The notes beneath the pieces are model-generated. The model was not told the origin of the DNA. It worked only from the letters and a program-made list of their open reading frames with translations, and searched no databases. Made by a program: the position numbers and the translations under genes. DNA of 64,000 bases from an uncultured Candidatus Saccharibacteria bacterium (lineage in GTDB: Bacteria; Patescibacteriota; Saccharimonadia; Saccharimonadales; Saccharimonadaceae), in contig CAMCBN010000006.1 in NCBI GenBank assembly GCA_945873065.1, positions 26,743 to 90,742 on the forward strand. Reading direction: 5' to 3'. How positions within the stretch are numbered: the first letter of the stretch is position 1; each line of letters begins with the position of its first letter. This document shows positions 43,711 through 52,607 of this stretch, in pieces.

Positions 43711-45210
43711 TTAGTTCTTTGTTGGTTGGTTATTGTCGGTGTGTTTACTGGCTATCAGCTGACTACGCTCTGCGGTCTGCTGTCGAGATTTATCCAACAT
43801 AAGCTGTGCTTCATCGGTGGACAAATCTAGCACTCGAGCATAATACTCACCCCGCCCACCACAGCCAGATGCTACCAAAATACCAAGCTGTTCATCAGCG
43901 TAAACAACCTCTTCTTTACCTTCAGGCTGTGTACTTGTGCCGAAAATAGTGGTCCTGATCTCGAAAGTTGATCGCCCATCGTTAGAAATAACGTACACAC
44001 CAACGAATTTTTCAGTCTCAGGTGAAGTCGGCGGCTTATCTGTAGACTGTGCCACATTCATACCTATAAACAGCCTATCAGCATTCGGTATCGCCGTACG
44101 CAAAATATGATCTGGCGGTAGATCACTCACCAAACCAAACACCTTATCTTCTTCGTACGACAACTGGTATTTGCCTGGCGCAATATCCCCAGTCTGTCGC
44201 CATGGCTGCAAAAATAGCATCTCCGCCGGTGAATAAATAGGCTTCTGCCCGGTAGGTATTTCAACACCATTGATATCTTTTCCTGAATTATTCATCAACC
44301 CCGACCCCATAACAGTGTGTATCGAAGCGTAAGGATTTGAATCAAGTTTGCACCCCTGTTCAACCAAGACCTGAATAGTGTCAACGGCTCCTACCTGAGT
44401 TAAATTACCATTCTCGTCTGTAAGTTGAGCAGTAAAAACACCTTCGTGCGCCATACCCTCGCCGAAGCGGCCTCCGTCTGGGTTGAGCAGATGTCCCATC
44501 TCATGTGTAATACCAGACCCAAACGGCGTACCCCTTGTGCTAAAGTGTATCCGCGGCTTACTAGGATCCATATAGGCAAGACCAACTGCTTCCTTCCCTA
44601 ATTCTGACTTATCACTATCAAATAAAATTAACGGTACGATATGACTATCTGGATCATAGTCATCTCTAGATCGAATCCATTCTCTAGTACTATCAACATG
44701 ACGCTCGAAGGCTGCTTTAGTATACATCGGGAATTGCCGACCATCCGCATCAGTATCTGAACCATCGGGATCGTCCACCACTTCCCTATAGCGAGTACTT
44801 AGCTTATAGTTACCACCAAGAGTATTTTCTATCTGCTTAATAGCATCATCAACCGCTAACTGTATATTCTCCTCACCCCAATGACGTCTATTACTACCAT
44901 CATCACCATTGCCATAACTTTTTGAGTCGATACCTGTAGCATAGACTGCAACGACTCCGAGAGTTATCTTGATAGTATCATCACGGCTAAGAAGCGTCTC
45001 ACGAGATCCACGCACAGGACTTTGCTCTTTGTCGGTAATTCCAGCTCTACTGGCTCCAAGAAGACTACCAATCATAGCGCCAGCCACCGCTGACGTAGAG
45101 TAGCCCAAGAACTTTCTACGTGACAAGTCTTGCCGCGTTGAGGTATCTCTATGATCAGCAGAGTTAGTAGAATCTGTCTCTTTAGTAGTAATAGTAGTAA
45201 TCGATTTCAT
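43711..45210 (-). CDS. Tat-signal protein with HExxH metalloprotease motif
   Basis: The N-terminus SRRKFLGYSTSAVAGAMIGSL (twin Arg near residue 31, then a hydrophobic stretch) matches a Tat signal. GITHEMGHLLNPDGG (HEMGH at 236-240) is a zinc-metalloprotease-type site, with a further His/Glu pair in GMAHEG as candidate ligands. The 499-aa protein is otherwise unlike families I know. The region between signal and active site is Asp-rich (DDPDGSDTDADG), suggesting calcium binding. Protease activity is inferred from the motif only. TATTAT ends 7 nt before the ATG. Confidence 0.75.
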   Translation of the reverse strand: MKSITTITTKETDSTNSADHRDTSTRQDLSRRKFLGYSTSAVAGAMIGSLLGASRAGITDKEQSPVRGSRETLLSRDDTIKITLGVVAVYATGIDSKSYGNGDDGSNRRHWGEENIQLAVDDAIKQIENTLGGNYKLSTRYREVVDDPDGSDTDADGRQFPMYTKAAFERHVDSTREWIRSRDDYDPDSHIVPLILFDSDKSELGKEAVGLAYMDPSKPRIHFSTRGTPFGSGITHEMGHLLNPDGGRFGEGMAHEGVFTAQLTDENGNLTQVGAVDTIQVLVEQGCKLDSNPYASIHTVMGSGLMNNSGKDINGVEIPTGQKPIYSPAEMLFLQPWRQTGDIAPGKYQLSYEEDKVFGLVSDLPPDHILRTAIPNADRLFIGMNVAQSTDKPPTSPETEKFVGVYVISNDGRSTFEIRTTIFGTSTQPEGKEEVVYADEQLGILVASGCGGRGEYYARVLDLSTDEAQLMLDKSRQQTAERSQLIASKHTDNNQPTKN

Positions 45211-45217
45211 GGATGAA

Positions 45218-45223
45218 ATAATA
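45218..45223 (-). promoter_or_regulatory. -10 box for metalloprotease gene
   Basis: TATTAT on the minus strand ends 7 nt before the ATG at 45210; less close to consensus than other leaderless cases here. Confidence 0.45.
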
Positions 45224-45271
45224 AAAAATTAATCTATTTTGCTAAATATAGTATCGGCCTACTATCGACCG

Positions 45272-46561
45272 CTACCTCGTCGTGTTCAGTGCCACCAAAT
45301 GATCGATCGTTTTCTCGGTTAGTAATCGATTAGCGATTTCGTGTTGTACCTCTGGCTCATCAAAGCGCTTGACCATATCTGGACTATTGGAGTATTGTTG
45401 CTTGAACACATTGATGCGCTCTGTCAACTCGTCCTGACTAGCTGTGATGTTTTCTACTTTGCTCAATTCTGCTAGTACCAGGCCAGACTTGATACGTTGG
45501 TCGGCATCAGGCTTTGCTTCTTTCTCGAGCCACTCATCTTTATCCTTGAAGCCTTTTTGCTTCATATATTCTTCAAGGCTCAACCCGCGCCCTGTCAGAT
45601 TTTGTACCATATCACGCTCGATAGACTTAAGCTGATCTTCGCGTAACACCTCTGGCACTGGTACTTCACTACTGTCCACCAACTGCTTGACAGCCTCATC
45701 GCGTAATTTATCATCTGCCTCGCGTTGCTTTTGAGCGGTGATCTCCTTCTTGATATCCTCACGCAAATCTTCCATCGATGTAAATGGACCGACTTTAGCT
45801 GCAAATTCATCGTTATATTCTGGCCTAGTAACACGCTTCACGCCTTTGATAGTCGTCTCAAATACGACATCTTGCCCAGCTAGTTCCTTGGCGTGATATT
45901 CCGTCGGGAACGTTAGAGTAATATCTTTTTTGTCGCCTTTTTTCAGCCCAACAAGCGCTTCTTCAAAGCCAGGTATAAACGACTTACTCCCCAGTATTAG
46001 TGGGTAATCATTACCCGTCCCGCCGGGAAAGGCCACACCATCTTTCTTACCGATGAAGTCAATCGTCACCTCATCACCATCCTGAGCTGTCTCGTCAGTG
46101 TCTGTTTTGTCGGCCAGGTTACTAGCAACTCTACCGAGTATCTCTTCTATCTCGTCCTTACTGACCGAAACTTTCATTCGCTTGAGGTTTAATTTCTTGT
46201 AATCGCCGAGTGTAATCTTCGGCATCACCTGCGCTTCGGCGGTAAACTCTAATTCACTATCTGGCACATATTTCTTGATTTCGACCTGTGGGCGTTCGAG
46301 TACTTGAACGTCACTTTCGGTAAACGCTTCAGCCACAGCCTTACTAAGAGCGTTATTCAAGACCTCTTCTGCTAACACAGCTTGATCGACATGCTTAGCT
46401 ACTACCTCAAGCGGTACATGCCCTTTGCGGAATCCATCAACGCGGGTCGTTTTAGCTAGTTTGCGCAGCGCAACCTGGCGAGCAGCTCCTAGTTCAGCTG
46501 GGTCAACAGTAATCGTTGCTAATACTTTGGTGTCTGATAGGTGTTTTATTGACGTCTTCAT
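45272..46561 (-). CDS. tig: Trigger factor
   Basis: The 429-aa protein has the ribosome-binding N-domain (VDGFRKGHVPLEVV, the GFRxGxxP signature near residue 42), the FKBP-type PPIase domain (DEVTIDFIGKKDGVAFPGG, about 165-245) and the helical C-domain. It binds nascent chains at the ribosome exit. Its -10 box TACAAT ends 8 nt before the ATG and it is followed at 60 bp by the Tat protein gene, which has its own promoter. Confidence 0.96.
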   Translation of the reverse strand: MKTSIKHLSDTKVLATITVDPAELGAARQVALRKLAKTTRVDGFRKGHVPLEVVAKHVDQAVLAEEVLNNALSKAVAEAFTESDVQVLERPQVEIKKYVPDSELEFTAEAQVMPKITLGDYKKLNLKRMKVSVSKDEIEEILGRVASNLADKTDTDETAQDGDEVTIDFIGKKDGVAFPGGTGNDYPLILGSKSFIPGFEEALVGLKKGDKKDITLTFPTEYHAKELAGQDVVFETTIKGVKRVTRPEYNDEFAAKVGPFTSMEDLREDIKKEITAQKQREADDKLRDEAVKQLVDSSEVPVPEVLREDQLKSIERDMVQNLTGRGLSLEEYMKQKGFKDKDEWLEKEAKPDADQRIKSGLVLAELSKVENITASQDELTERINVFKQQYSNSPDMVKRFDEPEVQHEIANRLLTEKTIDHLVALNTTR

Positions 46562-46569
46562 AGTTGGTT

Positions 46570-46575
46570 ATTGTA
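46570..46575 (-). promoter_or_regulatory. -10 box for leaderless tig mRNA
   Basis: TACAAT on the minus strand, eight bases and ATG at 46561. Confidence 0.55.
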
Positions 46576-46644
46576 CCATAGATAACGACCGTTCGCGAAA
46601 TATAGACCACCTGACCACACTTTACTATGCAAATTTAGATGAAA

Positions 46645-47991
46645 TTATACGTCAAATACATCATCGTCATCGTCGCTACGGGACAATTGACGTCGGTGAT
46701 CTTTGACTGCAGTCACGACACGCTCAAGGCTCAATTTCTGCTCATCACCGGTGATAATATTTTTTAGTGTGTAGATTTCATTTTCCAACTCTTCCTCACC
46801 GACAAACATCATATACGGAATCTGCTTTTTGACTGCCGACTTGATCTGTTTATCTAGTTTACGCCCTGTAAAATCAACCTCTACATTAACATTCTCATCG
46901 CGTAATTCATCAGCGACCTCAAGCGCGCCACGCATCGCATTACCCAAGACTATCATATAAATATCAGTACTCGAGATAAACTCAGGCATTAGATCGTGAG
47001 CCTCCAAGAACAGTTCCATCATTGATAAACCAGGTGCAAAACCAACGGCGCCGACCGGCTCCGCACCAAATACCCCGACCAATCCATCATAGCGACCACC
47101 ACCAAATAGTGCACGGTTATTGTCTGGGTGTGTATCAAAGAATTCAAAAACTGTACCGGTGTAATAATCAAGTCCACGCATCAATGTAATATCAAAAATC
47201 GCATTTGTCACCCCACTTCGCTCTAGTAAAGTAAAGAGTCGCTGTACATCACGAACCGCTTCACTCTCGCGGATCTCCTCTGGCAAATCAGCCATGGTAT
47301 GCGCTGTCAGTAATTGCGCGATTTTTTGCAGCCCTACCGATGCTGCATCTGCGCCAAATATCTCGATTGCTTGATCACGAAAAACTTCAGGCGGAATCTT
47401 GTTTTTACGATCAAACAAACGAATCATCTGCTGGGCCTGCTGCACATCAAGTCCCAAAAAATGCGCCATCATAAAATCGATCAATCGACGATTATTCACC
47501 CGTATCACATACATGTCATCAGTAGCACCAAACGCCTTCATGATCTGGCTGCCGATCGCGATCAATTCTGCTTCACCTTGGGTGTTATCTACACCGAATA
47601 AATCAACATTAAGCTGCCAAAATTCCCTTTCTCGCCCACGCTGTGGCCTTTCATATCGCATAAACTGCGCAATACTAAACCACCGAGCTGGGTAAGCTAT
47701 TTCCTGTCGCCGCGCGGCGATCATACGACTTACACTGGGAGTCATCTCGGGGCGAATAGCTACACGACGATCACCACGATCAACAAACTGATATGTCTGC
47801 TCACCTACGAGCTCCTGCCCGCTTTTTGCCTCATAGACTTCGATAGGCTCAAGCAACGGCGCATCGTACTCCTCATACCCGTATTTCTTGACAACTTGTC
47901 GCCAAGTTTGAAAAATATATTTACGAATACGAAGATCTTCTGGATACCAATCCCGAGAACCCCGATACGATTCTGCTGATAATTTTGTCAT
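46645..47991 (-). CDS. hisS: Histidyl-tRNA synthetase
   Basis: Class II motifs are present: YRGSRDWYPEDLRIRKY at the start, QFVDRGDRRVAIRPEMTPSV (motif 2), the HisA loop LMRGLDYYTGTVFE and GGGRYDGLVGVFG, plus an anticodon-binding domain. I prefer the ATG at 47991 (MTKLSAES, 448 aa) over the TTG start of the track at 48030. It has no clear Shine-Dalgarno. The C-terminus ends in an acidic stretch (DDDDDVFDV). Confidence 0.95.
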   Translation of the reverse strand: MTKLSAESYRGSRDWYPEDLRIRKYIFQTWRQVVKKYGYEEYDAPLLEPIEVYEAKSGQELVGEQTYQFVDRGDRRVAIRPEMTPSVSRMIAARRQEIAYPARWFSIAQFMRYERPQRGREREFWQLNVDLFGVDNTQGEAELIAIGSQIMKAFGATDDMYVIRVNNRRLIDFMMAHFLGLDVQQAQQMIRLFDRKNKIPPEVFRDQAIEIFGADAASVGLQKIAQLLTAHTMADLPEEIRESEAVRDVQRLFTLLERSGVTNAIFDITLMRGLDYYTGTVFEFFDTHPDNNRALFGGGRYDGLVGVFGAEPVGAVGFAPGLSMMELFLEAHDLMPEFISSTDIYMIVLGNAMRGALEVADELRDENVNVEVDFTGRKLDKQIKSAVKKQIPYMMFVGEEELENEIYTLKNIITGDEQKLSLERVVTAVKDHRRQLSRSDDDDDVFDV

Positions 47992-48058
47992 AATTACTGC
48001 TATTTTTGCATAAACGTGATAGAAAAACAAGAGAACTCACCATCTTGCCTATACAATC

Positions 48059-48595
48059 CTAGACTATTTTCTGCTGCTGCAGCCACGTATACATAGCGAT
48101 ACCCGCAGCTACACCAACATTGAGGCTCCGTGTGCTGCCGAACTGCTCGATCGCAACTATCATACTAGCTCGCTGCAATAACTCTGGCCGTATGCCAGAT
48201 CCCTCCGCGCCAAATAATAATACGGCATTAGGCGGCAAAGTTACACTTCCTAACGGTATAGACCCAGCAACATTATCAACAGCCACCAGCGGTCGTGGAA
48301 TGATCGTCTCCATCAAAGAACTAACTGTGCCGTAGTAGTGAACATGCAGATACTTGTCAGTCATCATAGCACCACGTTTATTCCACTGACGTCTACCAAC
48401 AATGTGAACATTCCGTACCCCAAAAGCGTTCGCAGTACGCACGATCGTACCCATATTGAAATCTCGCGATACATTATCGAGCACTATCTCAAGCGACGTA
48501 CCATGCGCATCAAGATCGTCTACAATCTGTTGCTGCGGCCAGCCCTTATACTGATCGACAACATTTCTTGTATCGTTATCTGAAGTCATCTGCAC
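48059..48595 (-). CDS. SpoU/TrmH-family RNA 2'-O-methyltransferase
   Basis: FGAEGSGIRPELLQRA and STRSLNVGVAAGIAMYTW are the SPOUT motifs 2 and 3 that form the SAM-binding trefoil knot; LDNVSRDFNMGTIVRTANAFG is motif 1. In 178 aa it is a minimal catalytic domain without extra RNA-binding module, closest in size to tRNA-modifying TrmL/TrmH-like enzymes. The track start is a GTG; the ATG two codons later (48589) is equally possible. Confidence 0.88.
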   Translation of the reverse strand: MQMTSDNDTRNVVDQYKGWPQQQIVDDLDAHGTSLEIVLDNVSRDFNMGTIVRTANAFGVRNVHIVGRRQWNKRGAMMTDKYLHVHYYGTVSSLMETIIPRPLVAVDNVAGSIPLGSVTLPPNAVLLFGAEGSGIRPELLQRASMIVAIEQFGSTRSLNVGVAAGIAMYTWLQQQKIV

Positions 48596-48622
48596 GCTAC
48601 AAAGTTCTTTCTTATCGTAATA

Positions 48623-49387
48623 TCAAGCGTTATTACGCTTATCGTGTATGCTGCCACCCATACGCTTATCACTAAACATACCAGATATAGTTTGCGCACC
48701 GTGCAACTGCGGCATCACCTCACCCGCCAAGATAACGGCCAGAATGACTGCAAACCCACACATTATCGATGGGATACCAGCGATCGTACTCGGATCAACA
48801 ACGTTAGCTGTCGTTGTTGGCAAAATAAATGACAAATAACCAACCGCCAAGGCACGTAATGCAGCCGCTCGATGCGCATCGTTGACTCGCTGCGCCGACC
48901 GAAAAGCGTACATCGTCCCCATAACTAACCACCCATAATAGTACATAGCATATAGAGGCGTCGCATACGGGGAAGTTTCGAAAATAACATAATTACCAAG
49001 ACAAACTTGCGACGTGATACCCCACCCCGTCAATGCAAAAAATCCAGCGAACCCAACCCCCGTAGCATACGCCACCCCAACCGAAAGACGACGTTTCGTA
49101 TCTTGAGCTAACTTCGTTGCAAGGTGATAGCCGAGTGGCGGCAATGCAGTAATCGCTATATACCCGAGCCGCGACCACGATAAACTATCAATCCCAAACG
49201 AACCCTCACAAACATTATATTCTGCAAGCTGAAACAGAGCCAAACTCAACAAGACCGCTACCACGAGGCGCGTTACACTATTTAATTTGTAGCGCCACAC
49301 CGTATAGGCAGCCAATAAGACTTCAATCACAAATGTAGCTATCATAACCGGCGGTGAGAAACACCTCAAACTCAAGCTTTTTCTCAT
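48623..49387 (-). CDS. Seven-helix membrane protein of unknown function
   Basis: About seven hydrophobic helices occupy most of the 254-aa protein, with a short basic C-terminal tail (SDKRMGGSIHDKRNNA). The layout resembles the 7TM sensor region found N-terminal to some histidine kinases, but here no output domain follows. I start at MRKSLSL (49387) because TATACT ends 7 nt before it; the track start is a TTG twelve codons upstream, inside the promoter. Confidence 0.65.
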   Translation of the reverse strand: MRKSLSLRCFSPPVMIATFVIEVLLAAYTVWRYKLNSVTRLVVAVLLSLALFQLAEYNVCEGSFGIDSLSWSRLGYIAITALPPLGYHLATKLAQDTKRRLSVGVAYATGVGFAGFFALTGWGITSQVCLGNYVIFETSPYATPLYAMYYYGWLVMGTMYAFRSAQRVNDAHRAAALRALAVGYLSFILPTTTANVVDPSTIAGIPSIMCGFAVILAVILAGEVMPQLHGAQTISGMFSDKRMGGSIHDKRNNA

Positions 49388-49394
49388 TACGCTT

Positions 49395-49400
49395 AGTATA
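49395..49400 (-). promoter_or_regulatory. -10 box for leaderless 7-helix protein mRNA
   Basis: TATACT on the minus strand ends 7 nt before the ATG at 49387. Confidence 0.55.
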
Positions 49401-49429
49401 AACCAATCAGGGAGTTTTAGCAATAGCGA

Positions 49430-50713
49430 CTATCTGAGGCCTGAAATCTCCTCCATATCAAAATATTTAGCCATCCACCGATTAAACCAATCACCACCAC
49501 CTTCGCCTAAATTTGCAGTACCATTATATGCATTATAGAGCGTTCTAGGCTTGGAAAGACGCGGAACTGCGACCCGTGTTTGTCCTCTGTCTTTTGCCTC
49601 TTTAATCAACCGATATTGATAGGCCACCTCTTTGTGGCTCTGCATATTGTCACTGACGACAAAACCATAACTATAAATCGTTATCGATACCAATACTCCA
49701 ATAATAATATGTAGGACACTTTGCGCCTGTGCGTATCTAAGAACTTCAGTAAACAAACTCAAAAAAACGACAGACAGCAGTACACTTGGCCCAAATAAAA
49801 CGCGGTGAGGTATCTCGGGTGACAATATCAACGCATAAGTGCTCACAAAATGAGCAAACAAAACCAAAGATAAACAAACCCACTCCTCGTACGAGCACCT
49901 CCTCATCTTGTGGCGAAGAGATATTGCAAAGGCTACTATCGCGACGTAAATCGGTACAAAATAAAAACGTTGAAGCCTCAAAACCTCAATCAAGTTGCAA
50001 GAAATATCGAAAAGATCCATCACATTTTCTCCAGCACGCGCCTGAGAGCCAGGCGATTTTAGAATGAGATAAAAACCCACTGCTGCAGACAATAATGACA
50101 GCCACTTGGCTAAATTGATAGTCTTGTTGACAAACAGACTATAAATCAGATACAAAAAACAGCTAAGTATTATAGCAGGTGCTGAATTTTCGTTTGTCGC
50201 ACCGGCTAAAAAACCTAGAATAACCAATGGCAAACAGGTAATGAAATTTGATCTCCAAAAAAGAATAGCATAAAACCAGGTTAAATAAAAAATAGAGGTC
50301 CACAAATAATTTGCAGAGCCAGACAGCCAAAGCACTGTTTTGCCGAATTCGGGCAACGTCCACCAGAGTAGTAGATACGAAGATATAAGAATCAATGGAT
50401 TAAGTTTGCTAGATCTCGTTATTTTATTCGAAAAATGAGCGATCAAAAGTCCTAAACCTACAAAAGCTAAGCTATTCAAGAAATTAAATATTGACTTGTC
50501 AAACTGCATAAAAATCTGGACAAGCGTATGAGCTACAAACCGCCCATTCCAGGTTTGCCAATGATTTATTTGAGAATCAACGAGGTCGGGTATCGATTTT
50601 ATCAACCTCAGATCACCCGAAGGAGGCAAATCACCTCTGTAAAAGAAATGGTAAATAAAATCATCTGATGTGTAAAGCGTCAAGCTATTTAATAGATACA
50701 CCCCAAAGAACAC
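49430..50713 (-). CDS. Polytopic membrane protein, DUF6056-like
   Basis: The 427-aa protein has about ten transmembrane helices with the early motif TSDDFIYHFFY and NGRFVAHTLVQ, which recall DUF6056/glycosyltransferase-like integral membrane proteins of surface polysaccharide synthesis. Function is unproven. The called GTG start truncates the first hydrophobic helix: the frame stays open and hydrophobic for about 12 codons upstream (FLLIAIISIV), but I find no good ATG, so the true start is uncertain. It is locally more AT-rich than its neighbours, which may indicate transfer. Confidence 0.6.
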   Translation of the reverse strand: MFFGVYLLNSLTLYTSDDFIYHFFYRGDLPPSGDLRLIKSIPDLVDSQINHWQTWNGRFVAHTLVQIFMQFDKSIFNFLNSLAFVGLGLLIAHFSNKITRSSKLNPLILISSYLLLWWTLPEFGKTVLWLSGSANYLWTSIFYLTWFYAILFWRSNFITCLPLVILGFLAGATNENSAPAIILSCFLYLIYSLFVNKTINLAKWLSLLSAAVGFYLILKSPGSQARAGENVMDLFDISCNLIEVLRLQRFYFVPIYVAIVAFAISLRHKMRRCSYEEWVCLSLVLFAHFVSTYALILSPEIPHRVLFGPSVLLSVVFLSLFTEVLRYAQAQSVLHIIIGVLVSITIYSYGFVVSDNMQSHKEVAYQYRLIKEAKDRGQTRVAVPRLSKPRTLYNAYNGTANLGEGGGDWFNRWMAKYFDMEEISGLR

Positions 50714-50877
50714 TATGCTTATGATAGCGATCAGTAAAAACTTATTTTTAGTGATTATAGCCTTAATTCTAGTAAATCCCGATTAGGCCCTAATTGTACC
50801 AAAGAAAGAAGTATTTTCATATACTTATACTACCAGTGTAGCATTCCGCTGGTAGATATTGAGACAATCTATTTTCT

Positions 50878-52548
50878 CTACATAGGCTTCACACTATACT
50901 CATTACGCAACATTGTAGTGATAGTCTGTGCCTTGAGTGGTGTCTTGTTATCCGGGCTGAGAATGCCATACGGATCAAATAATCGTTTAATTTCATGATA
51001 CAGATCAGCTATGCCGACTGACTGCTGCGACTGGGTAAACCGTGCCTTGAGACGACCCTCTCCGCCACTGCCTACGAGATAACCATCATGGCGTCGTAAT
51101 AACTTCGCTAACTCATCGTACAGTTTAAATATTTTTTGCTTGTCGCTTACTTTGCGTAGTGATAAGTATGGGTACACGCCATATAGATTATTTCCTGGGT
51201 GCCCCGCTAGTGGTAGAGGTAAACGTAATATCTTAGCGAGTCCTGGCAGCTCCCGAGTGAACGACTCAAACTGCTGTGGTGGTATATAAAAACCTTCAAA
51301 CAACCGTGTTGCTGCTACCTGTGCAGTATCTGGCCAACAATACTGATCAAGTACTGCAAAGGCAGCCCATACGTCATCAGCCTCATCCTCGGCCACGGTT
51401 ACTGCCACTTCGCCAGCTATCTGCATTTGCTCCAATTTATGCTGTTTACGCATTTGAGCACGGTTGTTAAAGTCATCGATTTCTACCAATATTACTACAC
51501 GTGGCGCAAACTCTCGCGCTGCATTCTCGTAAAAATCGTACACCTTACCCTCTTTGCGCAATTGCTCAAATATCACTGCGTCGAAATATTCCATACGAGA
51601 TACCTGTAGTGCATCGATCTCATCTATTGCGGCTCGTGCTGTCTGTCCATCGCTAAATACTAACGCTATGGCATTCTTGCGAAAACTAAAAAATTCTGTT
51701 TTTAATATCAGTTCATCAATTATACCAAGTGCCCCCTCGCTTCCTACGAACAGCGGACCAAGGTCGAATGAACCATCCTGTCCCTTAACATGGGCAATCC
51801 CTCCATAGCCTGAGACATCGTACGGATCAAGCTGCTCTATCAAGGAAGCATTATCTGTTATCAATTCATCGAGCCCTCGATAAATATCCCCCTCCATTGT
51901 TTGTAACTGCTTACGTCGCTGCAACTCTCGTCGAGAAATTCGTTCTGTCTGAATAGTCTCACCGTTTGCCAGCACTACCTCTAGTTGGTCGATAGCATCT
52001 ATGATATTATTACTTTTGTTTAAACTGGCGCTACGAGAGCCACTTGCTAAAACTCCGCCTACTGTTCCTGTCTGTCCTATGAGGACACCGATACCAGCCC
52101 CATGCAGCGCCAGCGTGCTATTTAGATGTTCTGCCGATACGCCAGGTTGCACTCGCACTCGTTGCGATTTGCTATCGTACTCAAAAACACGTCGCATATA
52201 CGGTGACATATCGAGTATAACTCCTTGACCGACAGCCCCGCCTAACACACCTTGCCCCATTCCTCGCGTTACGATAGGGATATTGTGACCCTTTTCAGCC
52301 ATTTGCCAAGCGAAACGGGCGATAGTACATATATCGTCACTGTGTTGTGGTATCACGACTAATTCTGGCGTTGCTGCCAAAATACCCGCATCCGCACGGA
52401 GTGCCATACGCCAATCTGCTCGTGCTGATACCGAACCTGTTATACGACCACGGAGATAATTAGCAACTTTATTCACGAAAATCCCTATATTCATACTGTT
52501 TCTGCTTATCACTATACCATACCGAGAGAAAAACGGCAGCAATCTCAT
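50878..52548 (-). CDS. FAD-linked oxidase (GlcD/lactate dehydrogenase-like)
   Basis: The PCMH-type FAD domain is clear (TPELVVIPQHSDDICTIARF, VTRGMGQGVLGGAVGQGVIL and IGQTGTVGGVLASGS, about residues 55-230), followed by a C-terminal FAD-oxidase domain ending with HDGYLVGSGGEGRLKARF and LFDPYGILSPDNK. It probably oxidises a 2-hydroxyacid such as lactate or glycolate; the electron acceptor is unknown. The 556-aa start is uncertain: an ATG at 52494 (MNIGIFVNK) gives 538 aa. It is divergent from recG. Confidence 0.87.
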   Translation of the reverse strand: MRLLPFFSRYGIVISRNSMNIGIFVNKVANYLRGRITGSVSARADWRMALRADAGILAATPELVVIPQHSDDICTIARFAWQMAEKGHNIPIVTRGMGQGVLGGAVGQGVILDMSPYMRRVFEYDSKSQRVRVQPGVSAEHLNSTLALHGAGIGVLIGQTGTVGGVLASGSRSASLNKSNNIIDAIDQLEVVLANGETIQTERISRRELQRRKQLQTMEGDIYRGLDELITDNASLIEQLDPYDVSGYGGIAHVKGQDGSFDLGPLFVGSEGALGIIDELILKTEFFSFRKNAIALVFSDGQTARAAIDEIDALQVSRMEYFDAVIFEQLRKEGKVYDFYENAAREFAPRVVILVEIDDFNNRAQMRKQHKLEQMQIAGEVAVTVAEDEADDVWAAFAVLDQYCWPDTAQVAATRLFEGFYIPPQQFESFTRELPGLAKILRLPLPLAGHPGNNLYGVYPYLSLRKVSDKQKIFKLYDELAKLLRRHDGYLVGSGGEGRLKARFTQSQQSVGIADLYHEIKRLFDPYGILSPDNKTPLKAQTITTMLRNEYSVKPM

Positions 52549-52595
52549 GATCTTATGGGAAAAATCGCATACTTCATGGCTGTATATACATGCGC

Positions 52596-52601
52596 TACAA
52601 T
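52596..52601 (+). promoter_or_regulatory. -10 box for leaderless recG mRNA
   Basis: TACAAT is followed by six bases and then the ATG at 52608. The -35 match (TTCATG) is weak. Confidence 0.55.
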
Positions 52602-52607
52602 TATGTT

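Noticed and set aside
49786-50067. 93-aa plus-strand ORF opposite the DUF6056-like gene
   Set aside because: Lys/Ser-rich composition typical of antisense reading of a hydrophobic membrane protein; no start signals.
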